From positions 1 to 64,000 of the forward strand of contig NZ_JAJVDH010000006.1 of assembly GCF_022758145.1 (NCBI RefSeq): a DNA stretch of 64,000 nucleotides. The letters are read 5' to 3'. Source of the stretch: Pontibacter vulgaris. GTDB taxonomy: Bacteria > Bacteroidota > Bacteroidia > Cytophagales > Hymenobacteraceae. Shown one piece after another: positions 42,936 to 53,058 of this stretch. Numbering within the stretch: position 1 is the first letter of the stretch; each line of letters begins with the position of its first letter. The notes under the pieces were generated by a model. The model was not told where the DNA came from. It searched no databases and saw nothing but the letters and a program-made list of their open reading frames with translations. The position numbers and the translations under genes are program-made.

Positions 42936-45245
42936 ATGATCAGCAAACGCCTCGTTTCATTGTTCGCGGCTGCTTGTTTGAGTTTAGGTATAACGGTTGC
43001 ACGCCCTGATGAGGGTATGTGGTTGCCTATGCTCCTGAAGCAACTGAACGAATCTGACATGCAGAAAAAGGGCATGAAGCTCACTGCAGACGACATTTAC
43101 AGTGTAAACCAATCCAGCTTAAAAGATGCGATCGTATCTTTTGGAGGTTTCTGCACCGGCGAAATGATTTCTCCGGAAGGACTTTTACTAACAAACCACC
43201 ACTGCGGCTACGGACAAATTCAGCAGCACAGCTCCGTTAAAAACGACTACCTGACGGATGGCTTCTGGGCCATGAACCGTGAGCAGGAACTTCCCAATCC
43301 GGGTCTAACGGCTACTTTCATCGTTCGAATGGAAGATGTGACCAAGCAGATTCTGGATGGTATTCCGGCTAATATTGCCGAGGCCGAGCGCGAAGCTATT
43401 ATTCAGCGTAATATTGCCAAAGTGCGTAGCGCTTCTACAGCTGGCACACACTACGATGCAGTCATAAAGCCATACTTCTATGGTAACGAGTACTACATGT
43501 ATATTACCGAAACTTTCCGTGATGTTCGATTGGTAGGCGCTCCGCCATCATCTATTGGTAAGTTTGGCGGCGATACAGATAACTGGATGTGGCCACGCCA
43601 TACCGGCGACTTTTCTATTTTCCGTGTGTACGCAGGAGCAGATAATAAACCGGCTGACTATTCTCCTAACAATAAACCATACAAGCCTAAGCACCACCTT
43701 CCTATCTCGCTTAGTGGCGTTAAGGAAAAGGATTTTACAATGGTGTTTGGTTTCCCGGGACGTACCAACGAATACCTGACTTCGCAGGCTGTTGAGGAAA
43801 TCTACTCAGTATCTAACCCAGCCAAGATCAAGATCCGCGATACTAAGCTGAACATCCTGGATAAGGATATGAAGGCTTCAGATGCTGTGCGTATACAATA
43901 TGCTGCTAAGTATGCCAGTATAGCTAACTACTGGAAAAAATGGATTGGCGAGAACCGCGGTATCCGCAAGGCTAATGCTATTCAGAAAAAGCAGCAGTTA
44001 GAAAAGCAGTTTGCCCAGTGGGTAGCTGCTGATGCTAAGCGCCAGCAAAAGTATGGCAACCTGTTAGCCGATTTTGCTAAAAACTATAAAGCGCTAGAAG
44101 GCATTACCATTTCGCGTGATTATTACATGGAAGCTGCTAACGGCGTAGAACTGATTAAGTATGCTACTGAGTATGGTAAGCTTCAGGAAATGCTGGACGG
44201 CAAAGCTCCGCAAGCTGAAATCAATTCCCAGATAGAAAAACTTGAAAAAGGAATTGCCGCTTTCTATAAAGACTATAACGCCCCTACCGATATGAAAGTA
44301 TTCGCAGCACTTATGGCCATGTACTACAACGACATCGACCAGAAACTGCATCCGGAGGCTTTCAAAACAGTTCGCCAGAAGTATAAAGGCGATTTCGCAA
44401 AGTATGCCGATGAAGTATACAGCAAGTCTTTCTTTACTTCAGAAACTGGTGTACGTAAAGCTTTAGCTGAAATTAAAAATGGTAAAACTGCTACCCTGAA
44501 AAATGACCCGGCTTTCCAGCTGGCAAACAGTATCAGCAGTTATTATAAGGCGAATGTATTGCCAACTTATAACACGGTAAACGATAACCTTAACCTGTTG
44601 TACCGGGCTTACATTGCCGGCCTGCGCGAAATGCAGCAGGACAAGAAGTTTTACCCGGATGCCAACTCTACCCTGCGTGTGGCTTATGGTGTAGTTGAGC
44701 CTTATGAGCCTGTTGATGGGGTTAACTATAAATACTATACTACACTGGAAGGTATAATTGAGAAAGCAGAAACAGGTGCCGCTGAAGACTACGCTATACC
44801 AGCCAGACTGAAGGAGCTGTATGTGAAGAAAGATTATGGCCAATATGGTGTGAACGGTGAATTACCGGTAGCTTTCATTGCTTCTAACCATACCACAGGT
44901 GGTAACTCGGGCTCTCCGGTTATTAATGCGAATGGCCAGCTTATAGGTACTAACTTCGACCGTAACTGGGAAGGTACAATGAGCGACATTACGTATAACC
45001 CTGACCAGGTTCGTAATATTGCCGTGGATGTGCGCTACATGCTTTTTGTAGTTGATAAATTTGCTGGCGCTGGCCATCTTGTAAAAGAGATGACGTTAGT
45101 AACGGATAATACTTCCGGTCTGCCCCAGGTTGATGAGCGCAGGAAAATTGAAACTGGCGAAACCAAGCTTTCTAAAAAAGAATTGAAGAAAGCCAGAAAG
45201 GCCAAGAAGAAAGCTGAAAAGGAAAAAGCTGTAGAAGTTAACTAA
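42936..45245 (+). CDS. dpp11: S46 family dipeptidyl peptidase, DPP11-type
   Basis: A 769-residue periplasmic serine exopeptidase with a signal peptide ending near TVARPDEG. The catalytic His is in LLLTNHHCGYGQIQQHSS (His88/89), the Asp in the DTDNWMWPRHTGDF segment, and the Ser is Ser658 in TTGGNSGSPVIN. In S46 enzymes the residue after FD decides specificity: DPP7 has Gly, DPP11 has Arg. Here GTNFDRNWEG has Arg676, which predicts release of dipeptides with Asp or Glu in the second position. Oddly, the C-terminus is a Lys/Ala-rich tail of about 25 residues (KKELKKARKAKKKAEKEKA). Single gene with its own terminator. Confidence 0.94.
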   Translation: MISKRLVSLFAAACLSLGITVARPDEGMWLPMLLKQLNESDMQKKGMKLTADDIYSVNQSSLKDAIVSFGGFCTGEMISPEGLLLTNHHCGYGQIQQHSSVKNDYLTDGFWAMNREQELPNPGLTATFIVRMEDVTKQILDGIPANIAEAEREAIIQRNIAKVRSASTAGTHYDAVIKPYFYGNEYYMYITETFRDVRLVGAPPSSIGKFGGDTDNWMWPRHTGDFSIFRVYAGADNKPADYSPNNKPYKPKHHLPISLSGVKEKDFTMVFGFPGRTNEYLTSQAVEEIYSVSNPAKIKIRDTKLNILDKDMKASDAVRIQYAAKYASIANYWKKWIGENRGIRKANAIQKKQQLEKQFAQWVAADAKRQQKYGNLLADFAKNYKALEGITISRDYYMEAANGVELIKYATEYGKLQEMLDGKAPQAEINSQIEKLEKGIAAFYKDYNAPTDMKVFAALMAMYYNDIDQKLHPEAFKTVRQKYKGDFAKYADEVYSKSFFTSETGVRKALAEIKNGKTATLKNDPAFQLANSISSYYKANVLPTYNTVNDNLNLLYRAYIAGLREMQQDKKFYPDANSTLRVAYGVVEPYEPVDGVNYKYYTTLEGIIEKAETGAAEDYAIPARLKELYVKKDYGQYGVNGELPVAFIASNHTTGGNSGSPVINANGQLIGTNFDRNWEGTMSDITYNPDQVRNIAVDVRYMLFVVDKFAGAGHLVKEMTLVTDNTSGLPQVDERRKIETGETKLSKKELKKARKAKKKAEKEKAVEVN

Positions 45246-45266
45246 GCAGGCTACCCTATTGTAAGT

Positions 45267-45306
45267 ATAAAGCCCCGACTAAATTATAGGCGGGGCTTTA
45301 TTTTTT
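45267..45306 (+). terminator. Intrinsic terminator of the DPP11-type gene
   Basis: An 11-bp stem (45267-45277 with 45291-45301), 13-base loop and T-run to 45306. The left arm starts inside an AAGTATA copy. It also faces the end of the convergent outer-membrane-factor gene. Confidence 0.85.
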
Positions 45307-45365
45307 AATTATACAGGGAGTAAGTCATGTTAAGTATTGTGAAAATACCTGCCAATGCCGCGGCT

Positions 45366-46808
45366 TTATTTCCAGCCGCCACCCAATGCCTGGTACATGG
45401 CAACATATGCATTCATTTGCTGCATCTTGGTCTCGATAAGTTCAAACTTAGATTCCAATGCTTCGCGTTGGGTCAACAGTACCTCCATATAGTCTGCCCG
45501 TGCTGATTTGAACAGGTCATTTGAGATAGTGATGGATTGCGTAAGTGCCTGTACCTGCCGCATTTTCAGGTCGTAGCTTTTTTCCAGGTTATTGATGTTC
45601 GACAGTTGATTTACAACCTCGATGTACGCATTTAAAACGGTACGTTCGTAGTTATAAACGGCCTGTAGCTGCTTTGCATTCGCACTATAGTAAGTGGCCT
45701 TAATCGCATTCTTATTGATTAAGGGAGCAGTAAGATCGCCAGCCAAAGTATAAAGTATGGATTCAGGCGATTTCAGTAGAAAAGATGGATTGAATGCCTG
45801 AAACCCCACACCTGCGGTAATACCTAAGGACGGATAAAAATTGGCTTTAGCCACCTTCACATCCAGTTTGGCTGCCGCCAGATCCATTTCGGCTTGTTTT
45901 ATATCTGGTCGGTTTTCTAAAAGCTGTGCAGGTATACCAGCCTGAATGTTTCCCGGCTTTAGATCACTAAATGCTTGTGAACTCCTTGTAATAGGTTGCG
46001 GGTATCTGCCTAACAGGAAGTTGATTTTATTCTCAGTTTCTGTTATCCTTTGCTGAATGCTGTATTGGAGGCTTTTAGTGTTGAGCACCTGGGCTTCAAA
46101 TCTGCGCACCGCCAGCTCATTTACACGGGTAGCTTCTTTCTGTGCCTTTACTATTTCCAGGGCATTGGCCTGTATATCAATATTCTGTTTTACGATGTCC
46201 AGTTGATTATCAAGAGCAAGCAATTCATAGTATGAATTAGCAATCTCTGCAACCAGGTTAGTAACCATAAAATTCTTGCCTTCAACAGACGACAAATAAC
46301 GGAGTACTGCTGCTTTTTTAGCGTTGCGCAATTTATGCCATATATCTACTTCCCATTTAGCATAAGCACCCACCATAAAATCCGGCAAAGGCTCAGGCAT
46401 TTCTCTATCCCCTTCAATATTGGTAGTAGCCTCCATGGCTCCTATATTGGTATACCTGGCTACCTTGTCAAGGCCTGCACCTGATTTCAGCCCAACCGAT
46501 GGCAAGTACTCTCCTTTTCTGGCTCTTACTTCACTTTGGGCAATCTGAATTTCCTGTAAAGTAATGTTCAGTTCCTGGTTGTTCTGCAGCGCAGTGTCTA
46601 TCAGTGCGCTCAGGTGTGGATCGGTGAAATAAGCCTGCCATTTGGTGGTTGCCGTGTTGGCAGTGTCCTGCGAGTTATTATAACTCGCAGGTACCGACGT
46701 ATTCACTGATTTTTCAACTAAAGCAGGAGTAGTACAAGCCGTAAAAGTGCACGACATGCCAGTTACTCCTATGCATATATATAATATTCTTTTAAGCATC
46801 GTACTCAA
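45366..46808 (-). CDS. RND efflux outer-membrane lipoprotein (NodT/OprM family)
   Basis: A 480-residue outer-membrane factor with a lipoprotein signal ending CTFTACTTPA. Two OEP repeats are visible: LSALIDTALQNNQELNITLQ starts the first, and LENRPDIKQAEMDLAAAKLD starts the second with the family's hallmark RPDI-x-AE motif. Long helices between them (ETENKINFLLGRYPQPI) form the periplasmic tunnel. It should form the exit duct of the RND pump encoded upstream; its start overlaps the pump's end by 17 bases, so the two are translated from one message. Confidence 0.95.
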   Translation of the reverse strand: MSTMLKRILYICIGVTGMSCTFTACTTPALVEKSVNTSVPASYNNSQDTANTATTKWQAYFTDPHLSALIDTALQNNQELNITLQEIQIAQSEVRARKGEYLPSVGLKSGAGLDKVARYTNIGAMEATTNIEGDREMPEPLPDFMVGAYAKWEVDIWHKLRNAKKAAVLRYLSSVEGKNFMVTNLVAEIANSYYELLALDNQLDIVKQNIDIQANALEIVKAQKEATRVNELAVRRFEAQVLNTKSLQYSIQQRITETENKINFLLGRYPQPITRSSQAFSDLKPGNIQAGIPAQLLENRPDIKQAEMDLAAAKLDVKVAKANFYPSLGITAGVGFQAFNPSFLLKSPESILYTLAGDLTAPLINKNAIKATYYSANAKQLQAVYNYERTVLNAYIEVVNQLSNINNLEKSYDLKMRQVQALTQSITISNDLFKSARADYMEVLLTQREALESKFELIETKMQQMNAYVAMYQALGGGWK

Positions 46809-49800
46809 CTTCTTCGGTTAAAAGTTTTAATTCTTTACTGTGCCCGAGTCCTTCTGTTAATGGGCTTTCATGCTCATCTTTTATCAGATGGCGGCCATCG
46901 GCCAGTTTGGCAAATATGTAATACAACCCAGGCACAATGATGACACCGAATATTGTTCCGAACAGCATCCCGCCAAGTGCAGAGGCACCAATTGTCTGGT
47001 TACCTATAGCACCAGCACCGGTAGCAATTATCAGCGGTATCAAGCCGGCAATAAAGGCGAACGAGGTCATCAATATTGGGCGGAAGCGCACTTTTGCACC
47101 TTCTATGGCTGCATCAAAAATTGTGGCGCCTTCCTGGCGCTTCTGAACAGCAAATTCCACTATCAGCACGGCATTTTTACCTAACAGACCAACCAGCATG
47201 ATAAGACCTACCTGGGCATAGATGTTGTTCTCAAGCCCCATCAGCTTAAGTAATAAAAATGAACCGAATACCCCGACCGGCAGCGAGAGCACTACCGCCA
47301 ACGGAATAATAAAGCTCTCGTACTGAGCAGCTAATACCAAGTACACAAACAAGACTACAACCAGGAACACATAAAGCGCCTCATTGCCTCTACCCGCTTC
47401 GTCGTAAGAAAGGCCTTCCCAGGCAATGTCGTACCCTTGTGGTAAGGTCTGGCTTGCCACTTCCTGCACCGCTTTTATCGCATCTGCAGTCGTATACCCC
47501 TTGGCCGGAAGCCCCTGGATGGATGCAGAATTGTACATATTGAAACGGGTAACTTCGTTAGGACCCTGCGTTTTCTTCATTTTCATAAACGCAGAGTAAG
47601 GCACCATTTCTCCATGATCATTTTTAACAAAAAGCTTTAAAACATCTGATGGAAGCCTTCTGAATTGAGGATCGGATTGAACGTATACTTTGAAAAACTG
47701 ACCGAATTTGATAAAGCCTTGCTCGTAGGTACTGCCAATCAAAATGTTGAGGTTTTCCATTGCAGCTTCGATAGACACGCCTTTTTGCATGGCCAGTTTA
47801 TTGTCTATCTCTAATTCATACTGCGGATAATTGGCTGCGAAAAAGGTAAACAAGCCTGTCAGCTCTTTACGCTTGCGCAGATTATCCATGAACTGCTGGT
47901 TAATTTTATCAAATTCATGGTAGTCGGTATCGGTGGTTTTATCAAGCAAACGCATCGAAAAACCGCCCGAAGACCCAAAGCCCGGAATTGCCGGTGGCTC
48001 AAAGAACTCAACTACAGCTCCTAGGCCTTTCGACTTCTCCTCTAACTCCTCCATGATCTCTTTAACAGTATGATCACGATCAGACCAGCTTTTCAGGTTG
48101 ATAAGGCAAGTACCGGCGTTGGAGCCCCTACCTTCGGTCATGATCTCGTAACCTGCCAAAGATGAAACCGATTCTACACCTTCAACTTCTTCACAGATTT
48201 TCTGAAGTTTATGAGATACCTGGTTTGTTTTTTCAAGGGTTGAGCCCGGAGGAGTCTGGATAATGGCGTAGATAGTGCCCTGGTCTTCATTCGGAATAAA
48301 GCCTGCAGGCAGCACCTGATTTTCGTAGAATATGCCTGCACCAAAAGCTACTAATACACCGAAAGTAAGCCATCTTCTGCTCACAATTGATTTCAGCAAT
48401 CCTACATACCTCCCGGTAAGTTTGTCGAACCCACGGTTAAAACCATCAAGCGATCTGGTCAGGATGTTGCTCTTCTTTTCATGACCATGATGATTTTTTA
48501 ACAACATAGCGCATAGTACCGGAGTAAGTGTAAGTGCTACCAGAGCAGAAATTACAATAGAACTGGCCATTGTAATGGAGAATTGCCGGTAAAATGTACC
48601 TACCGGACCAGACATGAATGAAATAGGCAGGAATACCGAAACCATTACAGCTGTGATGGCGATAATGGCACCACTGATTTCACCAAGTACCTCCTGAACA
48701 GCCCTGTAAGGTGATAGTTGTGGCTTTTCCTCCATTTTGGCATGGACAGCCTCTACCACCACAATAGCATCATCTACCACAATGCCTATAGCCAGTACTA
48801 GCGCAAACAGCGTTACTAAGTTGATGGATAACCCAAAGAACTGAATTACAAAAAACGCCCCTACCAGCGATACCGGCACAGCCAGGATCGGGATCAGGGT
48901 AGAGCGCCAGTCGCCCAGGAAAATGAAAACTACGATGGCAACAAGTATAAATGCGTCCCGCAATGTATGGATCACCTGCTCTATGGAAGCGTCCAGGAAC
49001 TGAGAAACATCATAGCTGATTTTGTAATCCATGCCCGGAGGAAAAGTGGCTTTCATTTCATCGAGCTTCGTTTTTACTTCTGCAATTACATCGCTGGCAT
49101 TACTGCCATAGTTCTGCTTCAACACAATCGCCGCTGATGGATGTCCATCCAGGCTGGAATAAATATCGAAGAATTCACTTCCAAGTTCTACCGTAGCAAT
49201 ATCCTTCAGGTGTATACTTTCTCCTTCTGTATTGGCGCGGATAATAATTCCTTCATATTCCTCCGGCTTGTTATACCTGCCTTTGTATGTAAGCACATAT
49301 TCAAGCGACTGGGAAGCTATACCTGAGCTTTGACCTATCCTGCCCGGGCGGCCGATTATACTTTGTTCTCCGAGGGCTTTCATTACCTCTTCTACCGAGA
49401 TGTTATAAGCCCGCATGCGGTCAGGGTTTAGCCAAACGCGCATGGCATACCTGCGGCTACCCAGTATCTGTGCCCTTGCTACCCCTTTGGTCCGCTGTAT
49501 TTCTGGGATCATTTTAACAGTAGCATAGTTGAAAAGGAATTTTTCGTCCATGCTCTTATTCTTCGAATATAGATTGACATACATCAGCATACTGGGCTGG
49601 ATAGGCGTAATAACAACACCTTCGCGCTGAACCAATTCTGGCAGGAGCGGCATTACCTGGTCTACCCTCGTCTTCACTCTGACTACGGCATCATTGGGAT
49701 CTGTACCCGGCTCAAAAATTATTCTAAGCGTTGCTTCGCCGGCACTGGTGGCATCAGTAGCTATATACCGCATCCCTTCCACGCCATTTATGGCCTGTTC

Positions 49801-49995
49801 AAGGGTAATAAGCGTGGAATTAACCAGTACATCAGCACTGGACCCTGGATATGCAATGAATATATTTACCGTGGTGGGCGCAATATCCGGGAATTGGGAA
49901 ATAGGTAGCTTCTTGATAGCGAGCGTGCCTACAAAGACAATCATGACCGATATTACAATAGCGAATACAGGTCTGTGTATAAATTTATTAAACAT
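46792..49995 (-). CDS. RND efflux permease, AcrB/HAE1 family
   Basis: A 1067-residue inner-membrane pump driven by protons. It starts MFNKFIHRPVFAIVISVMIV, has the porter motifs GSSADVLVNSTLITLEQAIN and FEPGTDPNDAVVRVKTRV, and the membrane segment FALVLAIGIVVDDAIVVVEA with the paired Asp residues of the proton relay. AVMVSVFLPISFMSGPVGTF and VGLLGKNAVLIVEFA are classic HAE1 signatures. Length is normal for the family (about 1030-1070). It exports hydrophobic or amphiphilic compounds; substrates cannot be named. Middle gene of an adaptor-pump-outer membrane operon with no regulator gene beside it. Confidence 0.97.
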   Translation of the reverse strand: MFNKFIHRPVFAIVISVMIVFVGTLAIKKLPISQFPDIAPTTVNIFIAYPGSSADVLVNSTLITLEQAINGVEGMRYIATDATSAGEATLRIIFEPGTDPNDAVVRVKTRVDQVMPLLPELVQREGVVITPIQPSMLMYVNLYSKNKSMDEKFLFNYATVKMIPEIQRTKGVARAQILGSRRYAMRVWLNPDRMRAYNISVEEVMKALGEQSIIGRPGRIGQSSGIASQSLEYVLTYKGRYNKPEEYEGIIIRANTEGESIHLKDIATVELGSEFFDIYSSLDGHPSAAIVLKQNYGSNASDVIAEVKTKLDEMKATFPPGMDYKISYDVSQFLDASIEQVIHTLRDAFILVAIVVFIFLGDWRSTLIPILAVPVSLVGAFFVIQFFGLSINLVTLFALVLAIGIVVDDAIVVVEAVHAKMEEKPQLSPYRAVQEVLGEISGAIIAITAVMVSVFLPISFMSGPVGTFYRQFSITMASSIVISALVALTLTPVLCAMLLKNHHGHEKKSNILTRSLDGFNRGFDKLTGRYVGLLKSIVSRRWLTFGVLVAFGAGIFYENQVLPAGFIPNEDQGTIYAIIQTPPGSTLEKTNQVSHKLQKICEEVEGVESVSSLAGYEIMTEGRGSNAGTCLINLKSWSDRDHTVKEIMEELEEKSKGLGAVVEFFEPPAIPGFGSSGGFSMRLLDKTTDTDYHEFDKINQQFMDNLRKRKELTGLFTFFAANYPQYELEIDNKLAMQKGVSIEAAMENLNILIGSTYEQGFIKFGQFFKVYVQSDPQFRRLPSDVLKLFVKNDHGEMVPYSAFMKMKKTQGPNEVTRFNMYNSASIQGLPAKGYTTADAIKAVQEVASQTLPQGYDIAWEGLSYDEAGRGNEALYVFLVVVLFVYLVLAAQYESFIIPLAVVLSLPVGVFGSFLLLKLMGLENNIYAQVGLIMLVGLLGKNAVLIVEFAVQKRQEGATIFDAAIEGAKVRFRPILMTSFAFIAGLIPLIIATGAGAIGNQTIGASALGGMLFGTIFGVIIVPGLYYIFAKLADGRHLIKDEHESPLTEGLGHSKELKLLTEEVEYDA

Positions 49996-50020
49996 TTCTT
50001 CTGCTTTTTAGGATGCCTAA

Positions 50021-51109
50021 CTATTCTGCATATAAATCTAAATCAGACAGGACTGCAGTAGGCTCCAAAAATTTGTATTGAATTTTCTCCTTTTCGCGTA
50101 CCAGTCGTAAGCCCTCTAAAAGGATCTTATCGTTTTCAGCTAATCCTTTCTGTACTACATAGATGTGAGGTATTTCTGCAGCTATACTTATCTCCCTTGA
50201 CCTTAACACATTATTTTTATCTACCACATATACATACTTCTTATCGAGTACTTCGAAAGTGGCTTTTTGCGGAATCAGCAGTGCATTTGTCAGCGGAATA
50301 CTCATGCGGATGTTACCTGTTTCGCCGTGTCTTAACAGCCCATCCGGATTAGGAAAAGTAGCCCTGAAAGCAATATTACCCGTCTCATTATTGAAATTGG
50401 CTTCAATTGTTTCAACCACACCCGTATGTTTAAATAGCTGATTATTGGCCATCAAAAGGTTTACTTTCACCGAATTATCCTTCTTTTCATTCGTTTGATA
50501 ATCCAGGTATTCAGCTTCGGGTACGTTGTAATAAACCCACATTTTACTGTTATCAGATAGTTCGGTCAGTAGTTCTCCCTCATCTACAAGGCTACCTAGC
50601 CTTACATGGAAACGGTCGATTATACCATCAAAAGGAGCCCTGATTTCTGTGAACTGCAGGTGTACATTAGCCAAGGATACGTCAGCTTTTGCCTTGTCCA
50701 GTTTTGCTTTGGCCATCGCCAGTTCAGTTGGAGCAACAATGTTTCTATCAGCAAGTGATTTTGTGTTCTGGTATTCTATTTTAGCGAAATTGGCCTCAGC
50801 CTGCGCTTTTTGTAGTTCGGCCTGATATAAATTAGGCATGATCTGAAAAAGCAGCTGACCTTTTTTTACGAACTGCCCTTCATCTACAAATATTTTCTGT
50901 AAGTAGCCCCGCTCCTGCGCTCTTAGTTCAATGTGGCGTATGGAATTGACCTGGCTCACGTAATCTTTCGTAATGGTTGTGTCCATTTTTACCGGACTGC
51001 TTACCAAAAACGTGGTTTCGTGTTCCTTTTTCTCTTCTCCTTGTGATGATGTACAGCTTGTGTGGCACAACAAAGCACACATGCCCATAAGCATGAGAAT
51101 TCTCTTCAT
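50021..51109 (-). CDS. RND efflux periplasmic adaptor (MFP, AcrA-like)
   Basis: A 362-residue lipoprotein (signal ending LLCHTSCTSSQ). The first lipoyl half is VSQVNSIRHIELRAQERGYL, the second IRAPFDGIIDRFHVRLGSLV. Between them is a coiled-coil hairpin (QAEANFAKIEYQNTKSLADR). Beta-barrel and membrane-proximal domains follow to the end. It should link the pump to the outer-membrane factor. It is the first gene of the operon; the pump starts 25 bases after its stop. The 347-base upstream gap should hold the promoter. Confidence 0.95.
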   Translation of the reverse strand: MKRILMLMGMCALLCHTSCTSSQGEEKKEHETTFLVSSPVKMDTTITKDYVSQVNSIRHIELRAQERGYLQKIFVDEGQFVKKGQLLFQIMPNLYQAELQKAQAEANFAKIEYQNTKSLADRNIVAPTELAMAKAKLDKAKADVSLANVHLQFTEIRAPFDGIIDRFHVRLGSLVDEGELLTELSDNSKMWVYYNVPEAEYLDYQTNEKKDNSVKVNLLMANNQLFKHTGVVETIEANFNNETGNIAFRATFPNPDGLLRHGETGNIRMSIPLTNALLIPQKATFEVLDKKYVYVVDKNNVLRSREISIAAEIPHIYVVQKGLAENDKILLEGLRLVREKEKIQYKFLEPTAVLSDLDLYAE

Positions 51110-51456
51110 GATAAATAAATTTATATAAGATTGGTTAATGACTTTATAAAGGGGATGTGTAAGGCATTACACCTTACTAAAGAAGTAAATAACATAATAG
51201 GCAGAATGTAAATCTTTCGGGGCAGGCAACAGGACGTTATTGACGTCAGCTATTTTATAAGGTAATAGCGCTTTTATGGCTACAGCTATACCTTAGCAAA
51301 TAGTTATGCTTAGGTATAAAGACTTAGCGGTAACAGCAGATTACCCGTACCCGGAAATTAAAACTTTTGAATTTGGTGCTTAAGAAAGCGGGAAAATTTA
51401 GTTGCAGATAGCCTTGGTGCAGGCCTACAGAAGTATAAGCAACTTAAAAGAGGAAA
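51110..51456. other. Intergenic region upstream of the RND operon
   Basis: A 347-base gap between the small secreted protein gene (ends 51457, minus) and the adaptor start. It holds a near-palindromic GACGTTATTGACGTC around 51231-51246, which could be an operator, and single AAGTATA-like sites. No open frame of note and no RNA gene recognised. Confidence 0.45.
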
Positions 51457-51819
51457 CTATAGTCTGAAATTTTGGTGCTGAATGTAGGCAGCAAGCTCTT
51501 TATCTTTTATGGATGTACCATAATGCAACAAAAAGTGTTTGTTAAATAATTTAAAGTCAGGGATATAGCTATACTCCGCAGGTGCTAAGAGCAAAGCAAT
51601 ATCAGGTAAAAGCAGCTTGTCTTCAGAATCTTCTTTGTTGAGCTGAATGGTTTGTAAATCGACTACTGCCTTCTTTACTATATGCTGCCCAGCATTAGGT
51701 AATGCTATAGGTAAGGTATTGGTATTTTGCTGCGCGAGTGCAGTTGCTGCAATAGAATAACCGCCTGCAAGATTTATGCAGGTTATAGTCATTAAAAGCA
51801 AAAACAATATTCTCTTCAC
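51457..51819 (-). CDS. Hypothetical small secreted protein
   Basis: I do not recognise this 120-residue protein. It has a clean signal peptide (RILFLLLMTITCINLAGG, then a possible cleavage after IAATALA). The mature part is short and neutral, with a helical middle (EDSEDKLLLPDIALLLAPAE) and a YIPDFKLFNKHFLLHYG segment. Single gene without obvious partner; codon use is like its neighbours. It may be a lineage-specific periplasmic protein. The coding call rests on the signal peptide and open frame. Confidence 0.6.
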   Translation of the reverse strand: MKRILFLLLMTITCINLAGGYSIAATALAQQNTNTLPIALPNAGQHIVKKAVVDLQTIQLNKEDSEDKLLLPDIALLLAPAEYSYIPDFKLFNKHFLLHYGTSIKDKELAAYIQHQNFRL

Positions 51820-52226
51820 AACTTAAATTTTGATGTCGCAAATGTAAAGCAAATTCAATTGTTGTAAAGCCCTTAAATTACATTTTTATCATTTTTCCAT
51901 TTTCTGCCTTATTCATTCTTGAAAAGAAACTATTCATGTATTATTTAAGCATGCTCCCGTTATTACTTCTCCTTTAATTTTAATATCTGTGCTTGTATTT
52001 ATTTTTTGCTATACTTTATACTTCAGCTTACTCTTTATTCTATTCTAAAAGTATAAATCGTTAACAAAAAAGCAGCAGATGTTATACATGCAAAGTATAC
52101 AAGCAATTGTAACCGGAATCTAAATTCTTTATCAGGCCTGTAACACCTATTTATAAAAAGTACAGTACATAAAATCGATGGCAATTTATACTTGTAATCG
52201 TTAATGCTACAGATATTATCTTTCTT
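51820..52226. other. AT-rich divergent intergenic region
   Basis: A 407-base gap between a minus-strand small secreted protein and a plus-strand methyltransferase. It is notably A/T-rich and has several AAGTATA/TATACTT copies (for example near 52012-52022, 52052 and 52189). A TATCTTTC close to the -7 consensus sits right before the methyltransferase start. No convincing gene, RNA or hairpin. Confidence 0.5.
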
Positions 52227-52970
52227 ATGAAGCAAGCAAAAGACAACTTCTCTGTGCAGGCAACACAGTATGCCCGCTTCAGGCCACATTATCCGGATGC
52301 TTTATATGAATACCTGTTTAGTTTACCCTTGCAGTTTAATACCGCCTGGGATTGCGGCACCGGAAACGGGCAAGTGGCCGTAAAGCTGGCGGAGAAGTAT
52401 AAACAGGTATATGCTACCGATATAAGCGAAGCACAGCTACAGCAGGCTTCTAAAAAAGACAACATAACCTACCTCCTGTCAAGAGCTGAAAACACGCCTT
52501 TGCCGGATACAAGTATAGATTTAATTACGGTTGCCACAGCCCTGCATTGGTTCGATATTGATGCTTTCTTTGAGGAGGTAAAACGTGTAGCCCGGCCCGG
52601 TGCCTATATTGCTGCATGGTCTTATAGCCTGGTCCGTATATCACCCGAAATAGATCCGGTTATCCTAAATTTTTACAGCAACACACTTGGCCCTTACTGG
52701 GACCCGGAGCGCAGACTGATGGATGAAGAGTATAAATCCATTTCTTTCCCATTCGAAGAAATACAGGCTCCGCCTTTCCGGATTACGGTTAACTGGTCGC
52801 TTAGCGATTTTCTGGGTTATTTAAGTTCCTGGTCCAGTATGCAACATTATATCCGGAAAGAACATACTACTCCGCTTGACCCACTTAAGCAAGAGCTTTT
52901 GCAGTATTGGCAGGATGATGAAGTAAAAGAACTGACTTTCCCGTTATTTATGCGGTTAGGAAAAGTATAA
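52227..52970 (+). CDS. Class I SAM-dependent methyltransferase (Methyltransf_11 type)
   Basis: A 247-residue cytoplasmic protein. Motif I is TAWDCGTGNGQVAVKLAEKY near residue 38, the acidic ribose ligand follows in VYATDISEAQLQQAS, and the post-I part is TPLPDTSIDLITVATALHWF, where the HWF is typical of the trans-aconitate methyltransferase-like group. PGAYIAAWSY closes the core. The C-terminal part has WSLSDFLGYLSSWSSMQHY, also found in that group. The substrate is not known. Single gene, converging on the DUF5686 gene. Confidence 0.88.
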   Translation: MKQAKDNFSVQATQYARFRPHYPDALYEYLFSLPLQFNTAWDCGTGNGQVAVKLAEKYKQVYATDISEAQLQQASKKDNITYLLSRAENTPLPDTSIDLITVATALHWFDIDAFFEEVKRVARPGAYIAAWSYSLVRISPEIDPVILNFYSNTLGPYWDPERRLMDEEYKSISFPFEEIQAPPFRITVNWSLSDFLGYLSSWSSMQHYIRKEHTTPLDPLKQELLQYWQDDEVKELTFPLFMRLGKV

Positions 52971-53002
52971 CAGTTATAAAGACTCTAAAGTAAGAAATTA
53001 AA

Positions 53003-53034
53003 AAAGCCTCTCCCGATTCTTCAGGAAAGGCTTT
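53003..53034. terminator. Probable terminator between methyltransferase and DUF5686 genes
   Basis: A stem of 7 bp plus 3 bp with one mismatch (53003-53013 with 53024-53034) and a 10-base loop, flanked by A- and T-runs, in the convergent gap. Confidence 0.65.
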
Positions 53035-53058
53035 ATTTATATTTGGAATCAGATTCTT

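Noticed and set aside
52035..52289. Minus-strand open frame in the 51,820-52,226 gap
   Set aside because: It overlaps the methyltransferase start, its Cys/Phe/Leu-rich translation has no motif, and the region is AT-rich spacer with heptamer copies.
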